Counted from the stretch's first letter, positions 8,575-19,700 are shown. The stretch: 64,000 nucleotides of DNA from an uncultured Clostridia bacterium (GCA_937894775.1 CALAXC010000008.1:1-64000); one strand, 5' to 3'. Notes: generated by a model not told the origin, from the letters alone. Program-made: numbers and translations.

Positions 8575-9852
8575 ATGATAAAGATTATAAATTATAAAGA
8601 TATTGATCCCGCGCAGATACTTGATCGCAAGGAAAATGTTTTCAATGTTGCCGATGCGGTAACCGAGATAATAAAAAACGTAAGAGCAAAGGGTGATGCC
8701 GCACTTTTTGAGTATTCCGAAAAATTTGACCGAGTAGTGCTTTCTTCACTTGAGGTAAGTAAAGAGGAGATTGAAACTGCTTTCGAGCTCGTAGAACCCG
8801 AATTTATTTCTATTCTTGAAGAAGCAAAGGAAAATATCTATGCTTTCCATTCACGTCAGGTAAGAAACAGTTTTCTTATAAATGATAAAGACGGAGTAGT
8901 TATCGGACAGAAAGTGATACCGATAGAGAAGGTCGGACTTTACGTTCCGGGAGGTACAGCAGCATATCCGTCATCGGTTCTTATGAATGCAATTCCCGCA
9001 AAGATTGCGGGTTGTGCAGAAATAGTTATGGTCACACCGCCTTCTAAGGATGGAAGTGTAAATCCTGCTATTCTTGCCGCGGCAAAGGTTGCGGGTGTTG
9101 ACCGTATATTCAAGGTCGGAGGCGCTCAGGCAGTTGCCGCATTAGCCTATGGAACCGATAGTGTTCCCGCAGTTGATAAAATAGTAGGACCGGGAAATGC
9201 ATACGTAGCAGAAGCAAAAAAACAAGTTTTCGGCAGAGTTTCTATCGATATGATAGCAGGCCCCAGCGAAATACTTGTTATTGCGGATAAGGATAACGAT
9301 CCTGTTTGCGTTGCAGCAGATCTTCTTTCACAGGCAGAGCACGATAAGAATGCAACGGCGGTTCTTGTTACAGATTCAACAGAGCTCGCAGAAGCGGTAT
9401 CAAATGAGCTTGAAAGACAAATTCCAATGCTTTCAAGAGCAGAGATAGCAAGATGCTCGATAGATAATAACGGAAAGATAATTATTACCGACAGTATAGA
9501 CGAGGCTATATACGTAGCAAACGGACTTGCTCCCGAGCATCTTGAAATTTGTCTTGACGATCCGTTTAAATATTTAGATAAGATCAAAAATGCAGGTTCG
9601 GTCTTTATGGGTAAATACTGTCCCGAGGCGCTTGGCGACTATTTTGCAGGTCCTAACCATACACTTCCGACAAGCGGCACCGCAAGATTTTCGAGTCCAT
9701 TGTCGGTAGATGATTTTGTTAAGAAAACACAGTTTTCTTATTATACTAAAGAGGCGCTTGAAAAGGTGGCTAAAAAGGTTGAGTTTTTTGCTAATAAAGA
9801 AGGACTCGGAGCACACGCAAAAAGCGCAGTAATACGTTTTGAAAAAGATTAA
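8575..9852 (+). CDS. hisD: Histidinol dehydrogenase
   Basis: HisD performs the last two steps, oxidising L-histidinol to L-histidine with two NAD and a zinc ion. The 425-residue length is normal. The signature IDMIAGPSEILVIAD follows the zinc-ligand region, and SQAEHDKNATAVLV contributes Gln and His ligands. DYFAGPNHTLPTSGTARF near the C-terminus is also typical. CTGGAGG precedes the ATG. It lies 17 bases after hisG. Confidence 0.96.
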   Translation: MIKIINYKDIDPAQILDRKENVFNVADAVTEIIKNVRAKGDAALFEYSEKFDRVVLSSLEVSKEEIETAFELVEPEFISILEEAKENIYAFHSRQVRNSFLINDKDGVVIGQKVIPIEKVGLYVPGGTAAYPSSVLMNAIPAKIAGCAEIVMVTPPSKDGSVNPAILAAAKVAGVDRIFKVGGAQAVAALAYGTDSVPAVDKIVGPGNAYVAEAKKQVFGRVSIDMIAGPSEILVIADKDNDPVCVAADLLSQAEHDKNATAVLVTDSTELAEAVSNELERQIPMLSRAEIARCSIDNNGKIIITDSIDEAIYVANGLAPEHLEICLDDPFKYLDKIKNAGSVFMGKYCPEALGDYFAGPNHTLPTSGTARFSSPLSVDDFVKKTQFSYYTKEALEKVAKKVEFFANKEGLGAHAKSAVIRFEKD

Positions 9853-9861
9853 GGCGGAGTT

Positions 9862-10935
9862 ATGAGTAGATTTTTAAATTCAAAATACAGTATGCTTGAG
9901 GCGTATACACCGGGTGAACAACCCGTTGATATGAAATATATAAAGCTTAATACCAACGAATCCCCATATCCGCCGTCAAAACGAGTTCTCGATGCTATTT
10001 CAAGCGCAGAGGTATCAAAGCTTAATCTTTATTCCGATCCAACCTGCAAGTCTTTTAAAAAACGAATTGCGGAGCTTTATAGAGTGAAAAGTGAAAACGT
10101 GTTCGTTTCTAACGGATCTGATGACATTTTGAATTTTTCATTTATGGCTTTTTGCGAAGGTACCAAAAGAGGAGTAAAGTTTCCTGAGATATCCTACGGA
10201 TTTTACAGCGTTTATGCAAAGCTTCACGGAGTAAAATATGATGCGATCCCGCTTGAAAGCGATTTTTCGATAGATATTGAAAAGTATTGCGATAACAGCT
10301 CAACTGTAGTAATAGCAAACCCCAATGCTCCTACGGGAATAGCTCTTTCACTTTCCGATATTGAAAAAATAGTGCTCGAAAATCCCGATCAGTTGGTTCT
10401 TATAGACGAAGCATATGTCGATTTCGGTGCGGAGAGCGCAGTGAACTTAACTAAAAAATATAAAAATCTTTTAGTTGTAGGTACTTTTTCGAAATCACGT
10501 TCACTTGCGGGAGCAAGACTTGGTTTTGCTATTGCCGATGAAGAAATAATTTCGGATCTGGAAAAGATAAAATTCAGCACGAATCCCTATAATATCAACC
10601 GTCTTTCACTGATAGCGGGAGAAATGGCAGTTCTTGATAATGATTATTATATGGATAATTGTAAAAAGATCATAGAAACACGTGAGTATACTCAAAAACG
10701 TTTGATGGAGATGGGCTTTACAGTCACCGATTCCAAGACAAACTTTATATTTGCAAAGAGTGATAGAATAGGCGGCAAGGAGCTTTATCTTGAATTAAAG
10801 AAAAAGGGCATACTTATACGACATTTCGATAAGGAAAAAATCAAAGATTACAACAGAATAACGGTAGGAACAAAAGAAGAGATGGATGCTCTTATTCTTG
10901 CGATAACCGAGATCTTAGAGGAGAATGATTTATGA
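9862..10935 (+). CDS. hisC: Histidinol-phosphate aminotransferase
   Basis: HisC is a PLP enzyme (class I/II fold) that converts imidazole acetol phosphate to histidinol phosphate with glutamate. The 357-residue protein shows the N-terminal KLNTNESPYPPS, VIANPNAPTG, VLIDEAYVDFG, and the PLP-lysine segment GTFSKSRSLAGARLGF near residues 207-222. GGCGGAG precedes the ATG, and the stop overlaps the start of hisB (ATGA). Confidence 0.95.
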   Translation: MSRFLNSKYSMLEAYTPGEQPVDMKYIKLNTNESPYPPSKRVLDAISSAEVSKLNLYSDPTCKSFKKRIAELYRVKSENVFVSNGSDDILNFSFMAFCEGTKRGVKFPEISYGFYSVYAKLHGVKYDAIPLESDFSIDIEKYCDNSSTVVIANPNAPTGIALSLSDIEKIVLENPDQLVLIDEAYVDFGAESAVNLTKKYKNLLVVGTFSKSRSLAGARLGFAIADEEIISDLEKIKFSTNPYNINRLSLIAGEMAVLDNDYYMDNCKKIIETREYTQKRLMEMGFTVTDSKTNFIFAKSDRIGGKELYLELKKKGILIRHFDKEKIKDYNRITVGTKEEMDALILAITEILEENDL

Positions 10936-11519
10936 GAAAAAGTGAGATACAAAGAAAAACCGCAGAAACCGATATAAAGCTCAGCTTGTCGCTTGACGGT
11001 AGCGGTAGATCCGACATAGATACGGGATGCGGATTTTTCGATCATATGCTTACACTTTTTGCGGCACACGGAAAATTTGATCTTTCCGTTAAGTGTGTTG
11101 GAGATACAGCGGTGGATTATCACCACAGTATCGAAGATATCGGTATTTGCCTTGGATTGGCTTTTTCGGAAGCGATAGGCGATTGCAAGGGCATAAAACG
11201 TTATGGAAATATGATACTTCCAATGGACGAAAGCTTGATCCTTTGTGCGATTGACATTTCTAAACGTGCATATCTTAATTGTGATCTTGAGATCTGCGCC
11301 GAAAGAATAGGAACCTTCGATACCGAGCTTGTAGAGGAATTCTTCTTGGCATTTGTGCGTAATGCAAATATTACCCTTCATATAAAAAAACTTGACGGAA
11401 AAAATGCCCACCACATAGTTGAGGCAACCTTTAAGGCATTTGCGCGTGCGCTGGCACAAGCGGTTTCGATCAATGAAGATGCAAAGGACGAAATACCATC
11501 AACAAAGGGAGTTCTCTGA
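10932..11519 (+). CDS. hisB: Imidazoleglycerol-phosphate dehydratase
   Basis: This 195-residue single-domain IGPD carries out the manganese-dependent dehydration of IGP. It has the GFFDHMLTLFAAHG and DYHHSIEDIG histidine motifs and the C-terminal NAHHIVEATFKAFARAL. There is no fused histidinol-phosphatase domain, so the phosphatase step needs a gene outside this window. The start overlaps hisC by four bases and its stop overlaps hisH (TGATG). Confidence 0.96.
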   Translation: MRKSEIQRKTAETDIKLSLSLDGSGRSDIDTGCGFFDHMLTLFAAHGKFDLSVKCVGDTAVDYHHSIEDIGICLGLAFSEAIGDCKGIKRYGNMILPMDESLILCAIDISKRAYLNCDLEICAERIGTFDTELVEEFFLAFVRNANITLHIKKLDGKNAHHIVEATFKAFARALAQAVSINEDAKDEIPSTKGVL

Positions 11520-12130
11520 TGATAGCGATAATAGATTACGGTGTAGGAAATCTTTTCTCACTTAAATGCTCTTTTGAAAGTATAGGAGCGGATATATGTG
11601 TAACTTCCGATCCGAAAGTTATTTCAAAGGCAGACCGTATTATTCTTCCGGGCGTGGGAGCATTCGAGGATGCTGCAAGGAAGCTCAGGGAGAGCGGTCT
11701 TGATGAAGTTATAAAAAAAGAATGTGCGCAGGGTAAGCCGTTACTCGGCATTTGTCTTGGAATGCAGCTTTTGTTTGAACGTAGCTTTGAGTACGGTGAA
11801 TATGAGGGATTAGGACTTATAAAGGGAAGTATCCGTCCTATAAGCGATGTTATCGATCCCGAGCTTAAAATACCTCATATAGGTTGGAACGCGCTTAATT
11901 TCGGTGAGAAAAAAGACGAGCTTTTCAAGTATTTAAAAGAGGGTGACTTTGTTTATTTTGTTCATTCTTATTACGGAGCAGATTGCGATGAATCTGTAAT
12001 AGCTACTACCGAATACAGCGCAAAGCTTACGGCGGCGGTTCGCAATAAGAATGTTTGCGGTGTCCAGTTTCATCCCGAAAAGAGTGAAAAGGCAGGGCTT
12101 TCTATACTGAAAGCATTTTGTGAAATTTAA
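11519..12130 (+). CDS. hisH: Imidazole glycerol phosphate synthase, glutaminase subunit
   Basis: HisH is a class I glutamine amidotransferase that supplies ammonia to HisF. The 203-residue protein contains the oxyanion segment PGVGAFEDAA, the nucleophile elbow GICLGMQLLFE with the catalytic Cys near residue 80, and the His/Glu pair in VQFHPEKSEKAG near the end. Translation is coupled to hisB through the TGATG overlap. Confidence 0.96.
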   Translation: MIAIIDYGVGNLFSLKCSFESIGADICVTSDPKVISKADRIILPGVGAFEDAARKLRESGLDEVIKKECAQGKPLLGICLGMQLLFERSFEYGEYEGLGLIKGSIRPISDVIDPELKIPHIGWNALNFGEKKDELFKYLKEGDFVYFVHSYYGADCDESVIATTEYSAKLTAAVRNKNVCGVQFHPEKSEKAGLSILKAFCEI

Positions 12131-12158
12131 TTGAATTTATTAAAAAAGGAAAAACAGT

Positions 12159-12875
12159 ATGAATATAATTCCCGCAATAGATTTAATAGACGGAAAAGCG
12201 GTAAGGCTTCAAAAGGGAGACTATAATAAGGTTACGGTATACAGTGATTCTCCCGAAAAGGTTGCGCAATATTTTTATAAATGCGGAGCAAGATATTTGC
12301 ACGTGGTTGATCTTGACGGTGCAAAAAGCGGAAAAGCCGATAATTATGAAACGATAAAAAGAATATTGGAAGCAGCTGACCTCTCTGTAGAGGTAGGCGG
12401 AGGAATTCGCAGTATGGATGTTGTAGAGCAATATGTAAAAGCAGGTGTTGACCGTATAATTTTGGGTACAGCGGCATTGACAGCTCCCGAATTTCTCGAA
12501 AGGGCGGTTTCTGAATACGGTGATAAAATCACCGTCGGAGTAGATATAAAAGACGGAATGGTAGCAATTAAAGGTTGGACTGAAGTATCTTCAATTACTT
12601 GTGAAGATTTTTGCAAAAAACTTGAAAAAATGTCTGTAGCAAGTGTTATTTGTACCGATATATCCAAGGATGGAATGATGTCGGGTACAAATCTTGAGCT
12701 TTACAGACAGCTCAATAAAGAGTTTTCGATAAACTTTATTGCATCGGGTGGAGTTTCAACACTTGATGATGTACGGGCGTTAAAGGAAATGGGGATTTAC
12801 GGTGCGATTCTCGGTAAAGCAATTTACACGGGCGCTATAAGTCTTGCGGATGCAATAAGAGTAGCGGGGGAATAA
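12159..12875 (+). CDS. hisA: ProFAR isomerase
   Basis: HisA is a (beta/alpha)8 isomerase acting on phosphoribosyl-formimino-AICAR phosphate. The 238-residue protein starts MNIIPAIDLIDGKAVRLQKG with the catalytic Asp8, and has EVGGGIRS in the first half and the second catalytic aspartate in ICTDISKDGMMSG. It lies between hisH and hisF as in many Firmicutes. AAAAGGAA precedes the ATG. Confidence 0.95.
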   Translation: MNIIPAIDLIDGKAVRLQKGDYNKVTVYSDSPEKVAQYFYKCGARYLHVVDLDGAKSGKADNYETIKRILEAADLSVEVGGGIRSMDVVEQYVKAGVDRIILGTAALTAPEFLERAVSEYGDKITVGVDIKDGMVAIKGWTEVSSITCEDFCKKLEKMSVASVICTDISKDGMMSGTNLELYRQLNKEFSINFIASGGVSTLDDVRALKEMGIYGAILGKAIYTGAISLADAIRVAGE

Positions 12876-12876
12876 A

Positions 12877-13635
12877 ATGATTACAAAAAGAATTATTCCT
12901 TGTCTTGATGTAAAAAACGGAAGAGTGGTTAAAGGCGTAAATTTCTTAGGTCTTGCCGACGTTTCTTCCCCCGTAAGCCTTGCACAGTTTTATAGCGATA
13001 ACGGTGCCGATGAGCTTGTTTTTTACGATATAACGGCATCTGCTGAAGGACGCGCGTTGTTTACAGATATTTTGGTCGAAGCAGCATCAAAGGTCTTTAT
13101 TCCTCTCACGGTAGGCGGTGGAATAAACACTCTCGATGATTTTGACCGCGTTTTGAAATGCGGTGCTGATAAGGTCAGTGTTAATTCGGGAGCAATAAAA
13201 AATCCCGATCTCGTTCTTCAAGCCGCTAAAAAATACGGAGATCAATGTGTAGTGCTGTCCGCAGATATAAAACGTGTGGATGGAGAATTCCGTGTTTTTG
13301 CAAAGGGCGGAAGAGAAGATACGGGAATGGAAGCGATTTCCTGGATAAAACGCTGTGTTTCAAACGGTGCAGGTGAGATAGTAGTCAACAGTATCGATAC
13401 CGACGGAGTAAAACGAGGATTTGATATCGAAATGCTTTCTGCCGTTTGTGATGCTGTTAACGTACCTGTTATCGCATCGGGCGGTGCAGGATGTATAGAA
13501 GATTTTATAACTCTGTTTAACGAGCTTCCAAAGGTCGATGCGGGACTTGCCGCCTCTATCTTCCATTTTGGAGAGGTTGGTATCAAAGAGTTGAAAGAAA
13601 AGCTTAAAGGCGCAAATATTAACGTACGAATATAA
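12877..13635 (+). CDS. hisF: Imidazole glycerol phosphate synthase, cyclase subunit
   Basis: HisF closes the imidazole ring, releasing IGP and AICAR, with ammonia from HisH. The 252-residue barrel has [18 protein letters not shown] with the catalytic Asp11, [26 protein letters not shown] with the second aspartate (near residue 131), and ASGGAG. It begins two bases after the hisA stop. Confidence 0.96.
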   Translation: MITKRIIPCLDVKNGRVVKGVNFLGLADVSSPVSLAQFYSDNGADELVFYDITASAEGRALFTDILVEAASKVFIPLTVGGGINTLDDFDRVLKCGADKVSVNSGAIKNPDLVLQAAKKYGDQCVVLSADIKRVDGEFRVFAKGGREDTGMEAISWIKRCVSNGAGEIVVNSIDTDGVKRGFDIEMLSAVCDAVNVPVIASGGAGCIEDFITLFNELPKVDAGLAASIFHFGEVGIKELKEKLKGANINVRI

Positions 13636-13663
13636 TTATTATGAATATAATGGAGAGTTTATT

Positions 13664-14320
13664 ATGTCAGAATTTACAAAGATCGATGAATTAAAGTTTG
13701 ATGAAAAGGGGCTTATTCCCGCTGTTGTAGTGGATGCCGCAACAAAAAAAGTCCTCACGGTTGCTTATATGAACCGCGAGAGCCTTGAGATAAGTATGAA
13801 AGAGGGTACGACATGCTTTTGGTCACGTTCACGTCAGGAGTTGTGGCGTAAGGGTGAAACCTCGGGCAATAAGCAACATATCGTAAGCATCGTAGCAGAC
13901 TGCGATAAGGATGCTCTTACTGTATCAGTTTATAAGGACGGTCCTGCGTGTCATCTCGGCACGGATTCTTGCTTTAATAATACCGTTTTTGAAAGTGATG
14001 AAAGAGAAGAATTTTCACTTGAAGCACTTATGAAGGTTATTGAAGGTAGAAAGACAGATAAAAAAGAAGGCTCTTACACTACATATCTTTTTGAAAAAGG
14101 AATTGATAAAATACTCAAAAAGGTAGGCGAAGAGTGTACCGAGGTGATTATCGCAGGTAAGGCAAACGATAAGGCTGAAACTATCTATGAAATTTCCGAT
14201 CTTGTATATCACGTAATGGTGCTTATGATAGAAATGGGAATTTCGCTCGATGATATCAAAAACGAACTTGCTTCTCGCCATGTAATTGATAAAAAAGTTA
14301 AGCAGGAAAAGATGGTTTGA
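13664..14320 (+). CDS. hisI: Bifunctional phosphoribosyl-AMP cyclohydrolase / phosphoribosyl-ATP pyrophosphatase
   Basis: This 218-residue fusion carries out steps 2 and 3 of the pathway. The HisI part (residues 1-110) has [29 protein letters not shown] and the zinc-site cysteine in [12 protein letters not shown]. The HisE part (about 120-218) has the helical MazG-like motif [14 protein letters not shown] and [20 protein letters not shown] precedes the ATG. It is the last gene of the operon and a terminator follows. Confidence 0.95.
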   Translation: MSEFTKIDELKFDEKGLIPAVVVDAATKKVLTVAYMNRESLEISMKEGTTCFWSRSRQELWRKGETSGNKQHIVSIVADCDKDALTVSVYKDGPACHLGTDSCFNNTVFESDEREEFSLEALMKVIEGRKTDKKEGSYTTYLFEKGIDKILKKVGEECTEVIIAGKANDKAETIYEISDLVYHVMVLMIEMGISLDDIKNELASRHVIDKKVKQEKMV

Positions 14321-14343
14321 TTGAAAAAACTTCTTAAAATAAA

Positions 14344-14386
14344 CAAAAAAGCTCTCGCTTAAAAACGGGAGCTTTTTGCTTTTTTT
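14344..14386 (+). terminator. Terminator of the histidine operon
   Basis: AAAAAGCTCTCG pairs with CGGGAGCTTTTT (one G-T pair) around a short loop, then a T run. Confidence 0.85.
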
Positions 14387-14460
14387 ATATAGCACTTTCA
14401 TTCGTCGAGCGCACTATGTCATTTTTAATCACTTCTTTTAAAAGTTCTTTGAAAAAGGGG

Positions 14461-14503
14461 TGCGGGGGAGAAAGCTTTCTTTTAAGAAAGTTTCTCCCCC
14501 GCA
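14461..14503. repeat. Long GC-rich hairpin between his operon and desulfoferrodoxin
   Basis: TGCGGGGGAGAAA (14461-14473) and TTTCTCCCCCGCA (14491-14503) are perfect complements, and the inner GCTTTCTT/AAGAAAG segment extends the stem. It lies in the non-coding stretch 14388-14532. It could terminate the minus-strand dfx transcript, though no good T run follows. Its shape, a G-rich arm preceded by TTCTTTGAAAAAGGGG, resembles dispersed palindromic elements of Clostridia. Whether it is repeated elsewhere cannot be seen here. Confidence 0.55.
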
Positions 14504-14532
14504 TATTACGTTGTTTGTAATTCTAATTCGAA

Positions 14533-14913
14533 TTAAACATCAGCTTTCCAAAGACCGTGAAGATTGCAGTAAGCGAATACCGCAACAGGCTCTTCGTCGC
14601 AGAGCGCAAAGCTTACAGTGGGCTCACTGCCGATAGCGAGACACTTGCGCTGACCGCCTCTGTTTGTCTGAAGATATACCCAAGCGATATGATGCTCTTC
14701 AAGCATTGGGTGCGCAACAGAACCGATAGTTACTTTGATGATATCACCGTTTCTTTCAACTACGGGAATATGCTTTTCGTGACTCGCTTCAACGACACCT
14801 GGCTCAAGCTTGGTCATTTTTTTGCCGCAGCACATCATAGGTACACCTGCATCATGGATAACACCGATGATATTGCCGCAATGTTCACATACGTAAAATC
14901 TTATTTCACACAT
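14533..14913 (-). CDS. dfx: Desulfoferrodoxin (2Fe superoxide reductase)
   Basis: This cytoplasmic protein reduces superoxide to peroxide in anaerobes. The 126-residue protein has the N-terminal desulforedoxin-type rubredoxin iron site with Cys9, Cys12, Cys28 and Cys29, and the superoxide-reductase centre with EKH (46-48), His68, His74, Cys116 and His119. All ligands of both iron sites are present, so it should be active. GGAGG precedes the ATG. It lies 66 bases after ruvB on the same strand; I cannot identify a promoter in that gap with confidence. Confidence 0.95.
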   Translation of the reverse strand: MCEIRFYVCEHCGNIIGVIHDAGVPMMCCGKKMTKLEPGVVEASHEKHIPVVERNGDIIKVTIGSVAHPMLEEHHIAWVYLQTNRGGQRKCLAIGSEPTVSFALCDEEPVAVFAYCNLHGLWKADV

Positions 14914-14979
14914 AATAAAAACCTCCGTTATTATAAATTTTGTGTTATTATTTTGAGTTTTACTTTATTAATATTAATA

Positions 14980-16053
14980 TTAGTTGTCGGATTTATTCTC
15001 AAAAATGTTCATTTGTGAGGATGGATCCGTTTTATTGTTTTTATAGGGTATTCCAAGATGCTCATAAGCAAGACGTGTAACGCAGCGACCTCGCGGCGTC
15101 CGACTCAAAAATCCGATCTGCAAAAGGAACGGTTCATATACGTCTTCAAGTGTAATAGCTTCTTCGCCTACTGTTGCGGCGAGCGTTTCAAGCCCTACAG
15201 GACCGCCGTCATAAAACTTAATAATAGTTTCCATCATCTTGCGGTCGGTGTTGTCAAGACCTAATGAGTCGATCTCAAGTCTGCTGAGCGCAAAGCTTGC
15301 TATTTCAGAATCGATAGCGGTTTTACCCGAAACCTGCGCAAAGTCACGTACTCTCTTTAAAAGTCTGTTGGCAACTCGGGGTGTACCGCGTGAACGTGAA
15401 GCGATTTCATGCGCTCCGTCAGAGGTTATATCAAACCCAAGTATTCCCGCGCTTCTGGTTACTATTGTAGTAAGTTCCTCGGTCGTGTAAAGCTCAAGCT
15501 TCAAAAGAACACCAAAACGGTCACGGAGCGGGGTAGTGAGCTGACCTGCTCGAGTGGTAGCGCCAATAAGAGTAAATTTCGGAAGATCTATTCTTATACT
15601 TCTTGCCGAAGGTCCTTTTCCAATTATGATATCGAGCGCATTATCTTCCATAGCGGGATAAAGTATTTCCTCGATCGAACGTGAAAGACGGTGTATCTCA
15701 TCTATAAAAAGAACATCTCCTTCCGAAAGATTGGTAAGAAGTGCGGCGAGGTCACCTTGCTTTTCAATAGCGGGACCTGAAGTTACTCTTATGTTCACAC
15801 CCATTTCATTTGCGATAATATTTGAAAGAGTGGTTTTTCCCAAACCGGGAGGCCCGTAGAGCAAAACGTGATCAAGGCTCTCGTTTCTGAGCTTTGCCGC
15901 TTCGATATAAATTTTTAAATTTTCTTTAACTCGTTCCTGGCCTATATAATCATCAAGTGTTTTGGGGCGAAGAGAATAATCTATATCGCTGTCTTCACTT
16001 TTGAATGATGTCGTTATGATCCTGCTTTCAAAATCAAATTCTTCGTTATTCAC
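14980..16053 (-). CDS. ruvB: Holliday junction branch migration helicase RuvB
   Basis: RuvB is the AAA+ motor that, loaded by RuvA, drives branch migration of Holliday junctions. The 357-residue protein shows Walker [12 protein letters not shown] (near residue 66), Walker [10 protein letters not shown], sensor 1 LIGATTRAG and the C-terminal winged-helix segment [13 protein letters not shown]. The start codon is GTG at 16053, with AAGGAGG nine bases upstream. It follows ruvA by 14 bases. The tail after residue 335 is polar and not conserved. Confidence 0.96.
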   Translation of the reverse strand: MNNEEFDFESRIITTSFKSEDSDIDYSLRPKTLDDYIGQERVKENLKIYIEAAKLRNESLDHVLLYGPPGLGKTTLSNIIANEMGVNIRVTSGPAIEKQGDLAALLTNLSEGDVLFIDEIHRLSRSIEEILYPAMEDNALDIIIGKGPSARSIRIDLPKFTLIGATTRAGQLTTPLRDRFGVLLKLELYTTEELTTIVTRSAGILGFDITSDGAHEIASRSRGTPRVANRLLKRVRDFAQVSGKTAIDSEIASFALSRLEIDSLGLDNTDRKMMETIIKFYDGGPVGLETLAATVGEEAITLEDVYEPFLLQIGFLSRTPRGRCVTRLAYEHLGIPYKNNKTDPSSQMNIFENKSDN

Positions 16054-16067
16054 TCGTAGCCTCCTTG

Positions 16068-16691
16068 TTATTTAATAAGTTTTTTGAGTGCCGTTCTGAT
16101 TATGTCGTCAAGCTCAAGAGAATCGGTATCTATAGTCCTGAGGACAGCGGTAATTTCGTTTTTCGAATATCCGAGAACGAGAAGCGCATCTTCGGCATCC
16201 CGACGTTTTTCCGAGGTAGTAGAGGAAGTGAAGATATCGGTGGATACCGATTGTTCGGAATCGATAAATGTCTGCTTTGAAAGCTTGTCTTTTAATTCCA
16301 AAACTATTCTTGCGGCACTCTTTGGACCTACACCGTTTGCGCGTGAAATCGCTTTCTTGTCATCAGAGCATATTGCGATAGCAAGCTTGCTCGGTGTAAG
16401 CTCAGATAAAATTGCGATAGCAGCTTTTGGACCGATACCTGAAACGGTTATGAGAAGCTTGAAAAAGTCAAGCTCTTCTTCAGTTAAAAAACCGAAAAGT
16501 TCTATTCCGTCCTCGCGTACTGCCAAATAAGTGTAAAGCTTTACATCGGGCGGACTATCGGTAGTAAGATGATGCGGCATTGATGAATGAGTGGTGCCTG
16601 AAATAGTCAGCTTGTAACCGACTCCGTTTGCTTCGACAACGGCAAACGAGGGGGAGAGGAAAGCAAGCTTTCCGCTTATATAGTAAAACAT
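16068..16691 (-). CDS. ruvA: Holliday junction DNA-binding protein RuvA
   Basis: RuvA forms the tetramer that holds the four-way junction for RuvB. The 207-residue protein has the N-terminal OB fold ([15 protein letters not shown]... to about residue 64), helix-hairpin-helix motifs [14 protein letters not shown] and [14 protein letters not shown], and a C-terminal RuvB-binding domain with [18 protein letters not shown] precedes the ATG. It is followed at once by ruvB. Confidence 0.95.
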   Translation of the reverse strand: MFYYISGKLAFLSPSFAVVEANGVGYKLTISGTTHSSMPHHLTTDSPPDVKLYTYLAVREDGIELFGFLTEEELDFFKLLITVSGIGPKAAIAILSELTPSKLAIAICSDDKKAISRANGVGPKSAARIVLELKDKLSKQTFIDSEQSVSTDIFTSSTTSEKRRDAEDALLVLGYSKNEITAVLRTIDTDSLELDDIIRTALKKLIK

Positions 16692-16737
16692 CTGTTCCTC
16701 CGTAATTGATTTTAGTAGTTGATATTTTTAAGATTTA

Positions 16738-19700
16738 TTAAAGCCAAAACAGTATAGCAAATAAAATTGCTAAGGCTATTGCACCGAAAAATGCGGTAAA
16801 GCCTATTGTTGGCGTAACAGTTTGGTTGAGTGATTTTTTTAGATCAAACTTGTTTTTATTATAAGCTGTTTCGAAAGATGTTTCTTCGTTGTGAAGATCA
16901 TTGTCTTGCAATTCAACAGTTGTGGATTCTGTAATAACGGTTTTCGGATCGGTGTCCTCAAGCACAAAATAATCTTTTTCGTAAACTCTTAATTTGTTTT
17001 TGAACAGAGTCTTTTTAAGGATAAAGTCGACAAGACAGATGATCAAAAATGCAACGATTCCAAAAATCGATATAAAAGCTCCCACGATATATTCTTTAGG
17101 CATATATCTCATTTCGACTGAATGTTCACCGTCATCTGAAATATCAAAAGCCATCAATGCGTTTAAGACTTCATAGGTTTCTACCTTTTTACCGTCAATA
17201 TATACGTTCCAACCCTTATCGTAAGGAATGGTAGTGAGAATAGTCTGATCTTTATTTTGAGTGGAGATAGTACCGCAGAGATGATCTTCGGTGGAAATTT
17301 CATTGTCGATATCAAATTGAGGCGCTTCTTTTAACTCTTTAAAGAGAGCGTTATATTCTTCGATATTGAAATACCAAAGGAAATTATGCGAGGTGTTTAA
17401 AGTAAATGTTGAGTCTTCGGGAACGGTTATCGTAATATCGATAGGCTCGTTCTTGGTGAAATAACCGCCTATTACGATGTGATTGGAATCTTTATCAAGA
17501 TACTTAACATCTCCTTGACCGCTGACATTTATTTTTAGGTCAGAGCCTGAGCTCCCGGGAGTGTAGAAATAATAGTATCCGTCAGATGGAGCGATATAAT
17601 CAAGATATACCTCGCCATCACCGTCTTGGGTTGTGTATTTGGTATAGGTTATTTTTTTGTCCTCTTCGCAGGAATGACTCGTTATAGAAACACGGTTTAC
17701 CGATTTAAAGAGATCAACGGATTCTTCTTCACCTAACATAGCACCGAGAAGAGTGTTGTAACGGTAGAAGAAGGTGTCGGAAGCTTCCATATCAAATTCT
17801 TTTATTTCCGAGCCCACACCGTAAGCGATAGAGAGGGCATTGGGATTTTCATAGACACAGTATTTTTTATCGGTTATATTTTCAAGACGCGTATAAACAC
17901 CGTCGAATTTGTTTGAATATTCAAAATCAATGACGTATTTGATGCCGAGAAGAGAATCTCCAACGGCAGTTCCGCCGTTATACATAGTGTTGTGAGAACG
18001 GCCTGTATAGCCTAATTGATTTATAAAAGTAATCGCTTTTTCGTTAAGTGTTGAAGTTGAGTTTGTTATACCGTAGATGCCGAGTGCCATATTGTCATTT
18101 TTTGTTCTGTGACGAACCTTTTCCATTCTGTAGAAGGAAGGATCGTATTCCTTTACCGCTGCAACAACGGGGCGAAGCTCGGCAAGGTGATTGTTGTAGC
18201 TTGAATAGGAAGTAAAGGATACGTCCTCGTGAAGCTGTAAGAAGCATACGATTCCGTTACAGAAAAGCTCAAGACATATAACTGCGGCAAGAACACCTGC
18301 AACAGCCGATGATTTTTTCTTGTCCTTTACTTTGAATCTGATACATAGAAGAACTGCGATCACTATTGTGAAAAGTATCGAAAACCAGATACATCCAAAG
18401 GTGAGCAATTTGCTGTCGGACGTCAGGAAAGATTCCATTTCAAATTTTTCTGCAACTGCAACGAAGAGAATAATAAAAGCGGATATGCCGAGTATTACTT
18501 TTTCGCTGACAGAGCTGAGGTTGCAGAACGCCTTATACGCGATAACAAGAACAAGAAAACAAAAGATAAAGCTGTATCGTGTATTTAACCAGTTTGGCAT
18601 AGAAAATCCGTGCCAGATAAGGTCTAAGGGCTTTATTATAAAGGAAAGCAGAAATACCGAGATTATAGCAAGCGAAGCTATTTTTTCGCGGGTGCTTATT
18701 TTCTTTGCCAAGAAATAAACCGGGAAAAGGATCAAAGCAAGTATTCCGCAATATACAAAGGGAAGGCCCGAAGGTTCTACAGTGTCGTAAGAACCTGGAA
18801 GAAACTTAGTAAGGAAATCAACTATATCAAAGTTTGCTGCAATATTCCAATTTGGAGAAGAAAATGTTGTTTTTCCGAAGCTGAGAGAATAGTAAGCGGC
18901 AAATAACATAAATGCGCTTATTGCGGCTGAAAGGATAGAAAATATTGCAAAACGGGTTCCGGTTTTTATGAAATGTAATTTTTCATTGTAGGGATTTATT
19001 TCCGAAGAATTTTTCGAAAAATAGCAATAGAAGAAATATAAAACGGCAAATATGCAAACCATAAATCCTATATAGTAGTTGCATATCATTATTACAGAAA
19101 GCGAAATAACGTAAAGCTTATATTTTTTTCTGTATACAAGATTTTCAAGTCCGTAAGCAAGCAAGGGAAGCCAGATGAGGGCATCTATCCACATTGTATT
19201 GTGCTGTTGAACTACCGCATATGCGCAGAGCGCATACATCATTGAAAACATAAAAACCGTAAGCTTGTTCGGCGCTTTTGATTTTTTGTGAAGATAAAAT
19301 CCAAACGATGCACCCGAAAGTCCGCATTTGAGAAGAAGGATAGTAAGAACGGCTTCCTGAATTCTGTCTTTTGGAAAAAGAGCGGTAATATATGTGAGAG
19401 GACTTGCCATGTAGTAAGCAACCATACCCATAAATTCGCCGCCGAGAGTTCGCGAAAAAGAGTAGAGGATACTGCGTTCACCCCAAGCAAAGTCACGTAA
19501 AGCCTCAAAGAAAGAAACGTACTGAGCATTGAGGTCGAGTACAAGTGGGGAACCGTTGTAAAAAGGGTAGATACCTTTTACAATATAGACTCCGTACATT
19601 ACTATTACGGGAACAAAAAAGCAGAAAATAAGGTAGAGATATTGCGATCTTTGGAACTTGGTTTGAAGATCCCTTAAAAACCGCTTTGGGTGAAATCCTT

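Noticed and set aside
14557..15018. Plus-strand open frame of 153 codons opposite dfx
   Set aside because: It is antisense to desulfoferrodoxin, whose iron ligands are all present on the minus strand. It has no ribosome site and no family resemblance.
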